Shown here piece after piece: positions 55,681-64,000 of a stretch of DNA of 64,000 bases. A program made the translations under genes and the position numbers. Numbering within the stretch: position 1 is the first letter of the stretch; each line of letters begins with the position of its first letter. The notes under the pieces are model-generated. The model was not told the DNA's origin and ran no database searches. It was given only the letters and a program-made list of their open reading frames with translations. The DNA is from Gonatopus flavifemur (Eukaryota; Arthropoda; Insecta; Hymenoptera; Dryinidae): positions 744,001 to 808,000 of the forward strand of contig JAFFJZ010000007.1 in assembly GCA_018340375.1 (NCBI GenBank), read 5' to 3'.

Positions 55681-56726
55681 TTGTCACGTCAATTGTTTTC
55701 CTCGTCTCCTGTTATTCCGTTCAAAACTGCCGGGCACGTTGGTAGAAATTTACGAAAGATATCGGAGGTTATGTTACAGCAATTTCCTGACTTATGCGCG
55801 AATTCGAGGATTTGTGCTGCATGTATGAAAAAGGGTTCATCGGACAAATTACAGAATGACGAGGTGGTTCATGAATCAAATGATAGCGGTGAAAATATTT
55901 GTAGCATTGAGAGTTCTATGAGAATGGATGTTCAATTGGAGAATGAGACACACGAAGGTCTCAATGATACACGCACGAACAGAGAAATTGAACTGGAAGG
56001 AATGCTGGATGAGCTCAAGGAGAAATTTTCAACCTTGGAACCCAACAATCAATTGAAATTACAAATTTTAACTATCGCCCCATCATCTTGGAGTGCGAGG
56101 AAAATCGCCCAAGAATTTGTTACAACGCGATATTTGGCCAACAAATCAAAGGAATTGAAGATGAAAGCTGGAATTTCACCCGATAGTATTGCAAGGGAGG
56201 GAAGAAAACTCTCTCAAACAACTTTGGAAAAAGTACATGGATTTTATACGAGTGACATGAATAGCAGGATAATGCCTGCATCGAAAGATGTCGTTTCTGT
56301 GAAAATTGATGGAGAGCGAACGCTGAAACAGAAACGTCTCTTACTGATGAGTTTGAAAGAACTTTATACCGTATTCAAACAGTCTCATCCAGAACATATT
56401 ATCTGCTTCAGCGCGTTCGCTAAACTGAGACCAAAAAATTGCATACTCCCTGGGGCTTGTGGAAAACATTCAGTTTGTGTTTGCACAATACATCAAAATC
56501 CGAAATTGATGTTGGACGCAATTGATATTTAGAAGCTGACGTTGAATACACAAAAGCCACTAGCTAATTACAAAGACTGCCTCAATGAAATTGTTTGTGA
56601 GAGACCTCGTGCTGATTGTTATCTAGACGCATGTGATGACTGTCCAGGAGTTTCGCAGTTCTCGGAGAAATTACATAATCTACTGGAGGATTCATTCATC
56701 ACAGATATTCAATATTCAGTTTGGAC
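55681..56726 (+). pseudogene. Unassigned DNA transposon protein, plus-strand copy, segment 1
   Basis: This is the N-terminal and middle part of the protein that continues at 60574 and 62498. It includes CANSRICAACMKKGSSDK, a coiled-coil-like EIELEGMLDELKEKFSTLE, GFYTSDMNSRIMPASKDVVS, KRLLLMSLKELYTVFK, and a cysteine/histidine cluster GACGKHSVCVCTIHQN. From memory these match a family of uncharacterised transposon proteins common in insects and cnidarians; I do not assign a superfamily. An in-frame TAG at 56530-56532 breaks it. Segment 1 stops at 56726 where an 8-bp-duplicating element is inserted; the codon at the break is completed at 60574. Confidence 0.65.
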
Positions 56727-57179
56727 TAGGGTTTCCGATCTCCAGCCAGAAGATCGATTTTGCCAATCGATTCGAATCGCGAAGAAGTGAATCTATCTCT
56801 TGAAAAATCGTCCTCGCGAAGATCGATGTAAGCAAAATCGATCTTCGATTCTTCCTCAAAATCAACTTGATAAAATATTGTGCAAACTTCATCTTATTCG
56901 GTAAATTAATAACTTCATAATTAGTTTCAATTATTTTTATTGTAAGTAATCATATTTGCTGATGAATTAATACAATCTTCGGAATATAGAATGTTTTTAT
57001 AATCTCAACATGAATTACAATATGCAAATTAAATATTCATATCTGTTAATTAATCAATATAATCATAGAATTTATAGAATTTCCACTTAAAACACCAGAG
57101 TGATTTGTTAGACGAGCTGTTTTATAATTTCGAAATGACTAAAAATTTACACCTTTTCAATGTTGTTTGAATTTTACTT

Positions 57180-59010
57180 ATGAAGCTGAAGCTACCGAAC
57201 GAGAGCTAGCAGACGTACGACTACACTTTTGGAAGGGACTGTACTTTTGAGTTTTCTGGTATTGAAATCCAACTAGCGGACGAACCAAGACTACTATCGG
57301 AATGGAAATGACCGATCTTTGTAGATTTTGATGCGCTGAATCGAATGAGATAGGTCTGGAAACACTTGAATGCATTTTGAACGGGATATTTGAGTTTGGA
57401 GTGCGGGGAGAAGTGGAAATATATCATGATTTACAAGTTTTTCCATGCCTTCTACCATTCAGAAAAATAATTCGCGGTTCGGTGATAGGTTTTCTTATAG
57501 CTTTTTCGATGCCGAATCGAATGGTATAGGTCTCGATGTGTTACGCGGTCATTTTAGAGGGGTAAATGGGGGTTAAAGTCTGGAATCTTGCGAATCACAG
57601 GAAAATCGAGTGATCCAATGTTCATTCCATGCCTTCTACCTTTCAGAAAAAAAATTTGGTGTTCGGTGACAGGTTTTCTTAGAGCTTTTTCGATGCCGGA
57701 TCGGATGATATAAGTCTCGATGTGTTACGCGGCCATTTGGAAGGGGTAAAAAGGGGGTTGAAGTCTGGAAATCTTGCGAATGAGAGGAAAATCGAGAAAT
57801 CCAATGTTCGTTCCATGCCTTCGACCATACAGAAAAATAATTCGCGGTTCGATGATGGGTGTTCTTATAGTTCTTTCAATGCTGAATCGAATGGTATAGG
57901 TCTCTATGTGTTACGCGGCCGTTCAAGGGATGAAGGAGGATGAAGGCTAGAATCTTGCGAATGAGAGGAAAATCGATAAGTCCAATGTTCGTTCCATGCC
58001 TTCTACCATTCAGAAAAATAATCCGCGGTTCGATGATGGTTTTTCTTATAGTTCTTCCAATGCGGAATCGAATGGTATAGGTCTCTATGTGTTACGCGGC
58101 CGTTTAAGAGAGTTACATGGGGGTTGAAGGCTGGAATCTTGCGAATGAGAGGGGAATCGTCAAGTCCAATGTTCGTTCCATGCCTTCTACGATTCAGAAA
58201 AATAATTCGCGTTTCGATGACGGAGTTTCCTTTGAGCTCTTTCAAGGCCGAATCGAATGGTATGGGTCTCTATGTGTTACGCGGCCGTTTTAGAGATGGA
58301 AAGGGGGGTTGAAGGCTGGAATCTTGCGAATGAGAGGAAAATCGACAAGTCCAATGTTCGTTCCATGCCTTCTACCATTCAGAAAAATGATTCGCGGTTT
58401 GATTCAGCAATGAAAAACCCGCGAATTATTTTTCTGAATGGTAGAAGGCATGGAACGAACATTGGAATTCTCGATTCTCCTCTCATTCGCAAGATTTCCA
58501 GACTTCAACCCCCTTTTTACCCCTCTCCAATGGCCGCGTAACACATTGAGACTCATAGCATGCGATCGTCGATTTTCCTCTCATTCGCAAGACTTTCAGA
58601 CTTCAACCCCCATGTAACTCTCTGAAACGGCCGCGTAACACATAGAGACCTTTACCATTCGATTCGGCATTGAAAAAGCTATGGGAAAACCTATCATCAA
58701 ACCGCGAATTATTTTTCTGAATGGTAGAAGGCATGGAACGAACATTGGACTTATCGAATTTCCTCTCATTCGCAAGATTTCAGCCTTCATCCCCCATTTA
58801 ACTTTCTTAAACGGCCGCGTAACACATAGAGACCTATACCATTCGATTCGGCATTGAATGAACTATAAGAAAACCCATCATCGAACCGCGAATTATTTTT
58901 CTGAGCGGTAGAAGGCATGGAACGCACATTGGACTGGTCGATTTTCCTCTCATTCGCAAGATTTCAGCCTTCATCTCCCATTCGCATCTCTTGAACGGCC
59001 GCGTAACACA
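57180..59010. repeat. About 184-bp repeat array with a central inversion
   Basis: TCCATGCCTTCTACCATTCAG (or a close variant) occurs in direct orientation near 57442, 57625, 57812, 57996, 58178 and 58364, and inverted near 58436, 58720 and 58903. The switch point is about 58410-58430. Units also contain TATGTGTTACGCGGCCGTT and GAATCTTGCGAATGAGAGG. The arrangement is that of a giant hairpin inside the hAT-like element. Confidence 0.8.
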
Positions 59011-59345
59011 CACTGTAAAAAAATTTCACCGGAAAATTCCAGTACATGTACTGGAAGTCATTAACCTGTACATGTACCGGAAAATTTCAGCACATTTGTA
59101 CTGCAAAAATTCAGTGCAAACGTTATGGAATTCCCGCATCAAAACTGGAAATTTTCTGAGCCTCGGTACTGGAATTTTTCAGTACACGAGCTGGACTTTT
59201 CCAGGACATGTACTGGAAAATTAATGCTGAAAATATCCATGAAAATTGAAACAAAATTGCTCACGCAAAGTGATTTTGCAGGGTCCTTGTGTTCCAAGAT
59301 GATTGAGAAACTTTTGATCGTTCATTTGGATGGACAGAAACTCAT
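59011..59345. repeat. CTGGAAAATT-rich foldback-like segment, left part
   Basis: Motifs CCAGTACATGTACTGGAA and CTGGAAATTTTC recur in both orientations to about 59225, with related inverse motifs at 59580-59700 (TGGAAAATTCCATC). Probably one element opened by the SINE-like insertion. Confidence 0.45.
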
Positions 59346-59346
59346 G

Positions 59347-59432
59347 TCTACCTAACAGGATTTGAACCCACACTTTTCTACCTGCCTACCAACTGAAACC
59401 TAAGACCTAACCGATGAGCTATAGCGCGACAT
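59347..59432 (-). repeat. tRNA-derived SINE-like sequence
   Basis: Read on the minus strand, GCTATAGCTCATCGGTTAGG matches a polymerase III A box and GTGGGTTCAAATCCTG a B box, about 50 bp apart. The acceptor stem is not convincingly paired, and CAGTTGGTAGGCAGG inserts extra length, so I favour a SINE or tRNA pseudogene over a working tRNA. Confidence 0.5.
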
Positions 59433-59711
59433 GTTGGAAGGCCAGCTTGGGTTACTACATATGCTTCATATCTAGAACACAAGAGGATAAGTCTTGGAAA
59501 AACCTCATATATCAATTTCATTGGCTACAATTACAATTATTATTCAAAATCTCAATCAGGAAATTTTTAATATAAAGACTTGAAATTTTTCCTGCCAGAA
59601 ATGACGAAGTCCAATAGAAGTGGAAAATTTCAGTGCAACAGTGATTAAATTCCGTTGCATAGCAACTGGAAAATTCCATCACACGACCTGAAAATTGCAT
59701 TGATCAACATA

Positions 59712-60020
59712 AGATTTAACAGTATTCAATGTAACATTTGCAATCTTGTAGGAGAATATGAGAGGATTCCTTGACCGCGAGATTCTCATTACACAGCATT
59801 TTTCCAAGTTCAGATGCAGAGAATTACGGGTGCACCAAGAATCTAATCTCGATAATACTGACTGTAAGTGATGAATATCCGCAAGACATTTTATGTTCTT
59901 GAAGATTTTTAGATCATCAGCAAATACCAGGAAATCACAATCATTGAGAACCTGCCCAATGTCATTTATGAATAGCAAAAATAAAAGTGGACCAAGGTGG
60001 GAACCCTAGGGCACTAACTA
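59712..60020 (-). pseudogene. Non-LTR reverse transcriptase fragment
   Basis: The frame contains P-stop-GSHLGPLLFLLFINDI (TAG in place of the Q of the usual PQGS motif), then FLVFADDLKIFK, the FADD catalytic box, and HLNLEKC. Typical of Jockey-like LINE RTs. Truncated both ways, with a stop near 60009. Nested within the hAT-like element. Confidence 0.75.
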
Positions 60021-60420
60021 TTTTTTCCGTGTACTTCTAAAAAATTTATACAAGATGTCTAAAAGACATCATCCCAAAAGATAAGTTCTACATCTTCTAA
60101 AAGATATCCTTCAGATGTATTCGAAAAGTATGAAATTGTTTGAAAAATCTTGAGAATATCTTTTCGTGTTTCATAATACTTCTCAAACATTTCTGAATAG
60201 TTTTTCAAGATATTCTGAAGATCCAAAGTGCTGTATGAGATTTGATCTTGAAAATTTGTTTAACCACATCATGGATCAACATAAATTATTACTGAAATTG
60301 CCAGTTGATTAAAATTCAATTTTCATCAAGAATTTGTGAGTTATGACATAGTTTTCCACAACTCATTGAAGGTGAAAGGGAACGGATTAAATCCATCCAG
60401 TGCATAATATCTCTATGTAA
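60021..60420. other. Non-coding, no gene seen
   Basis: Contains AAAAGATATCTTTT-like motifs (60050-60240) also seen at 27165-27235 beside another foldback. Otherwise plain AT-rich sequence inside the hAT-like element. Confidence 0.35.
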
Positions 60421-60573
60421 TTAAATGAGAGAATCGATTCTCGATCTCAGTACTTTTCCTCGATCTTTGGATCGATCTAGACACATGAAAATCGATTCAA
60501 AAAATCGAAGATCGTGCATGAAAAAATCGATTTTCGGTTTAATCGAATCGAGATCGGAATCCCTAGTTTGGAC

Positions 60574-60614
60574 AGCAACGGATCGTTCAACTCTACAAAC
60601 AGAAGTAATGAAAA
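60574..60614 (+). pseudogene. Unassigned DNA transposon protein, segment 2
   Basis: Forty-one bases between two insertions. With the 8-bp copy before it, it reads VWTATDRSTLQTEVMK, matching RTATDRSTLQTVMMK in the minus-strand copy. Bounded left by the hAT-like element and right by the CCCTGG element. Confidence 0.65.
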
Positions 60615-62495
60615 CCCTGGTAAAAAAAATCTCTCTGAATCTCTCTGAAATCTCTCTGAATCTCTCTATATTTTGGGACATATTTCAGAGAGATTCAGAG
60701 TAACTTCAGAGTAATTCAGAGGAAATTAGAGACTTTTCCGATAGTGATACGTCCTGAAACTCTTCAACTTTGCCTGAATCTCTCTGAAATTTTCTGATGG
60801 AGTTTGCAAATTTTCCGGAATCTTTCTGAATGTATTTGTTTTTTCTTAGGATTTCATTCATCAAGGAGTCAAAGCTTTCTCTGAATTTGAGTGGATCTCC
60901 CTGAATTTTCCTGGAGATCTCCGCATCTCTCTGAATTCCTCTGAATCTCCCGGAATTTAATGTATTTCGATTTCAAAGCTTCCTCTGAATTCCCCTGAAT
61001 TTCTCTGAATCTCTCTGAATTCCTCTAAATCTCCCAGAATTTAATATATTCAGATTTTAAAGCTTGCACTGAATTCCTCTGAATTTCTCTGAATCTCTTT
61101 GAATTTCTCCAAATCTCCCAGAATTTGATGTATTCAGATTTCAAAGCTTCCTCTGAATTGTCCTGAATTTCTCTGAATCTCTCTAAATTCCTCTGAATAT
61201 TTCTGAAAAGTTCCATACAAAATTTTTCTTAATTCATGCGTCTCTGGAAGTCTCTGACACCTCCTGAATGCCTCTGAAATGCAGGACGAAGAATTTTACT
61301 GGACTCATTCTTCTCTGAATTCCCCTGAATGACTCTGAATCTCCCCAAATGTTTCTGAAAAGTCTGCCGCAAAATTTTTCCTAATTTACCTGTTTCTGTG
61401 GGTCTCTGACTTTCCCTGAATACCTCTGAAATCCTGAAGCAAAAATTTTATTGAATTAATCCCTCCCTGAATTTCTCTAAATTACTCTGGATCTCTCTGA
61501 ATTCCTCTGAATATTTCTAAAAAGTCCCATGCAAAATTTTTCTTAGTTTATGTGTCTCTGAAAGTCTCTGACAACTCCTGAATGCCTCTGAAATGCAGGA
61601 CCAAGAATTTTACTGAATTCATTCCTCTGTGGATTGTCTTGGATTACTCTGAATCTCTCTGAAGTACCCTGAATCTCCCCGAATCTTTCTAAAAAGTCCG
61701 CCGCCGAATTTTTCCTAATTTACCTGTCTCTGTGGGTCTCTGACTTTCCCTGAATACCTCTGAAATCCTTAAGCAAAAATGTCACTGACTTAATCCCTCT
61801 CTGAATTTCTCTGAATCTCTCTAAATTCCTCTGAATATTTCTAAAAAGTTTCATGAAATGTTTTCTTAATTCATGCGTCTCTGAAAGTCTCTGACACCTC
61901 CTGAATGCCTCTGAAATGCAGGACGAAGAATTTTACTGGACTCATTCTTCTCTGAATTCCCCTGAATGACTCTGAATCTCCCCAAATGTTTTTGAAAAGT
62001 CTGCCGCAAAATTTTTCCTAATTTACCTGTCTCTTTGGGTCTCTGACATTCCCTGAATACCTCTGAAATCCTGAACCAAAAATTTTACTGAATTAATCCC
62101 TCCCTGAATTTCTCTGAATTTCTCTGAATTTCTCTGAATTACCCTGAATCTCCCCGAATCTTTCCGAAAAGTCCGCCGCCCAATTTTTCCTAATTGACCT
62201 GTCTCTGAAAGTCTCTGACACCTCCTGAATGCTCCTGAAATGCAGGACCAAGAATTTTACTGAATTCATTCCTCTCTGAATTTTCCTGAATTACTCTGAA
62301 TCCCTCTGAATGACCCTGAATATCTCTGAATCCTAATGAAAAATTCAAAGCTTGAGTTTTCTCAACCCATTAGTTCCTGAAATCCTCTGAATCGCGCTGA
62401 ATTTCTCTGATTCTTTCTAAATCTCTCTGAATCTCTTTGAATCTCTCTGAAACGTGAAATTTTCAGAGAGATTCAGAGACATTTTTTTACCAGGG
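60615..62495. mobile_element. CCCTGG element built of CTCTGAATCTC repeats, 2-bp duplication
   Basis: 1,881 bp. Both ends read CCCTGGTAAAAAAA inward, then TCTCTGAATCTCTCTGAA. AA is duplicated at 60613-60614 and 62496-62497, confirmed by the uninterrupted minus-strand copy near 55196-55205. The interior is a roughly 170-320 bp higher-order repeat made of CTCTGAAT units with AAAATTTTTCCTAATT spacers. No gene. The same terminal 14 bases as the 39-kb element (one base shorter in the TT) suggest mobilisation by the same transposase (inference). Confidence 0.8.
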
Positions 62496-62497
62496 AA

Positions 62498-63285
62498 TTG
62501 ATGATTTTCTACTTGAATTGTGTAAAAAACTGACAATCCTCAAACCTCATTCATTCATCTCTTAGCAACAGAGTCTTTTTATCCAAGAACGAAAACACAA
62601 TCTTCGCGATGGCGAAGTACTGGTTACGTTTGATTTTTCTGAGAACTGCGCATATGTTTGCCAGGATGCCTCACAAGCATTTCATTTCAATAACGACCAA
62701 TGCACTGTGTTCCCTGCCATTTATTATTATAAGGAAGGGCGCGATATTAAGCACAAGAGTTATGTATTCTTATCTGGAAGTTTGAAACACGACACTTCCG
62801 CGGTTTATGCTATCCAGACCTTGTTAATTCCTGAAATTCAACGCAATGTGAAAAAAGTGAATAAGATTATTTATACCAGTGACGGAGCAAAGCAGCACTT
62901 CAAAAATGAATTTCAAATCGCGAATTCAGTTAATCACAAAGAAGATTTCAATATTGACGCTGAATGGCATTACAGTGCAACTGCTCATGGTAAAGGTGCT
63001 TGTGACGGGATCGGTGCTACTTTCAAAAGAGAAGCATACAGAGCGAGTCTGACTGCCAAACCTCAAAATGCTATATTGACGCCCCAAAAACTCTACAGCT
63101 GGGCAAACAGTCATTTTGAAACCATAAGCATCATGTACTATGATAAAGTATTTCACGAAAAGATGAGACGGAAACTCAACAAACGATTCGAGAATGCCCA
63201 ACCTGCACGGAAAAAAAAGATATTATATAAATTACCAATGCCGGTTTATAAACTTCCAATTAAATTTTCTGATTCTTTGGATTAG
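62498..63285 (+). pseudogene. Unassigned DNA transposon protein, segment 3 (DDE-like C-terminal part)
   Basis: The frame continues segment 2: KPHSFIS, an in-frame TAG at about 62563, then SLFIQERKHNLRDGEVLVTF, FNNDQCTVFPAIYYYKEG, YTSDGAKQHFKNEF (a likely catalytic Asp), WHYSATAHGKGACDGIGATF and a stop at 63283-63285. AATAAA follows at 63289. The motifs SDGA..FKN and HGKGxCDGxG recur in widespread uncharacterised transposon proteins of insects and cnidarians (from memory). Stops show that this copy is inactive. Confidence 0.7.
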
Positions 63286-63738
63286 AAAAAAAATAAAGTC
63301 TATAAGTGTCCTTGTATATTTGATAGGTTTGTAGAGTTGCGGGAACAGTCGATGTTCAGTAAATATTGTTTCGTCACGGATAACTTTGAAGTCAGTAGAT
63401 TTAATAAAACAAGCAGTGCTGAATTCTATAGTATTTCTTACTACTCAGCTCATGTAGAGTGAATACATGTTCAATGTAAGTTTCACTTGAATATCGAATC
63501 ATTTCAAAACATATAATTAGTTGTATATTTATATTCTACATTGTAGTAAAGAGTATTTCATATTCATGTAAACACTACCGATTATTTGTTTCATATCCAC
63601 GAATTGAAATAGAACATTACGTTCATTTCCCGATTAACTGAATCTTGAAAATTGTTGATGGCATGAAGATCATAAACTGGATCGGTAGTTAATTATCAGT
63701 TGAATTCCCCTTGAAAATACAAGAGCACTTGGATATTA
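63286..63738. other. Non-coding, no gene seen
   Basis: AT-rich, with AATAAA at 63289-63294 as a likely polyadenylation signal of the upstream transposon gene. No repeat or frame of note. Confidence 0.4.
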
Positions 63739-63847
63739 CCCAGACAGCACAACGTGCCACTGGAACGTTTATGGAAGGTTTATATAACGTAGGAGAGGTT
63801 TTCTGAACGTTCAGAAAACGTCCCAGAGACACATTGTGCTGTTAGGG
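63739..63847. mobile_element. CCCAGACAGCACA MITE, 109 bp
   Basis: Ends CCCAGACAGCACAACG and the complement of TTGTGCTGTTAGGG; TA on both sides. Contains TCTGAACGTTCAGA. The small relative of 3474-4560. Confidence 0.65.
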
Positions 63848-63964
63848 TAAGATGTATTGGTGAATTCTACTAGATAATTTTATACATCTCATCTTGAGTA
63901 AAGGGTCATGAAAACAATAAACAGAAACTTTATTCACAAATATATGTGGTAACTCTTAAACAAA

Positions 63965-64000
63965 TGGCCAACTCGGCTGAAGTGGTAAGAGTTACTATTG
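63965..64000 (+). repeat. Possible start of a tRNA-like or SINE sequence at the window edge
   Basis: GGCCAACTCGGCTGAAGTGG followed by TAAGAG resembles an A box, but the window ends before any B box could be seen. Confidence 0.2.

Larger units (their letters stand above)
56727..60565. mobile_element. 3.8-kb hAT-like non-autonomous element
   Basis: Ends TAGGGTTTCCGATCTC and the complement of GAGATCGGAATCCCTA; exact 8-bp duplication GTTTGGAC at 56719-56726 and 60566-60573. Subterminal ATCGATTTT and AATCGATT motifs occur at both ends. Inside are a repeat array with an inversion (57180-59010), a tRNA-derived SINE-like stretch and a LINE RT fragment, but no hAT transposase. The target reading frame is restored by removing it. 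Confidence 0.8.

Noticed and set aside
59347..59432. A functional tRNA gene
   Set aside because: A and B boxes are present, but spacing and stems do not fold as a normal tRNA; better explained as a SINE or tRNA relic.

Overview
This looks like a repeat-dense, AT-rich arthropod genome, most likely an insect. The only ordinary host gene is the nuclear gene for mitochondrial complex I subunit NDUFA10 (ND-42 in Drosophila), at the left edge on the minus strand, with short introns and canonical GT/AG sites. The rest is mobile DNA nested several levels deep. I cannot name the species; a hymenopteran would fit but is only a guess.

Layout. 1-1.83 kb holds the 5' part of NDUFA10. 2.0-8.8 kb is a pile of small foldback elements (MITEs), many with 8-bp target duplications and hAT-like ends, inserted into one another. 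9.47-9.67 kb is the C-terminal coding end of a LINE-type retrotransposon. Its reading frame is cut at 9673 and resumes at 48994.

The interrupting DNA, 9674-48993 (39,320 bp), is the main finding. It is bounded by near-perfect 38-bp terminal inverted repeats beginning CCCTGGTTAAAAAA, is flanked by a TA duplication, and has large asymmetric subterminal satellites: about 30 copies of a 226-bp unit on the left, and about 7 copies of a 392-bp double unit on the right. The two arrays share a GGGATTcAATG-type motif in inverted orientation. Inside are (i) a minus-strand CACTA/EnSpm-like transposase with two in-frame stops and a separate upstream first exon, (ii) a plus-strand, divergently transcribed, intact-looking five-exon gene with a coiled coil, a BEN domain and an acidic tail, and (iii) an unrecognised two-exon minus-strand gene between them. 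I read it as a giant CACTA-like DNA transposon with subterminal satellites and a BEN-domain companion gene. Smaller elements with CCCTG or CCCTA ends and 2-bp duplications (17895-19618, 25411-25952, 32151-32294, 60615-62495) may be relatives.

Right of it lie a DIRS-type tyrosine-recombinase retrotransposon (about 49.6-53.9 kb, minus strand; Gag, RT-RNase H and recombinase all with in-frame stops, and a MITE inside the recombinase), a 122-bp tandem repeat, and a head-to-head pair of copies of an unassigned DNA transposon (54.9-63.3 kb). The plus-strand copy of that pair is split by a 3.8-kb hAT-like element (56727-60565) and by a 1.9-kb CCCTGG element (60615-62495). Removing these two insertions restores a continuous reading frame at both joints, so the order of insertion can be read from the sequence.
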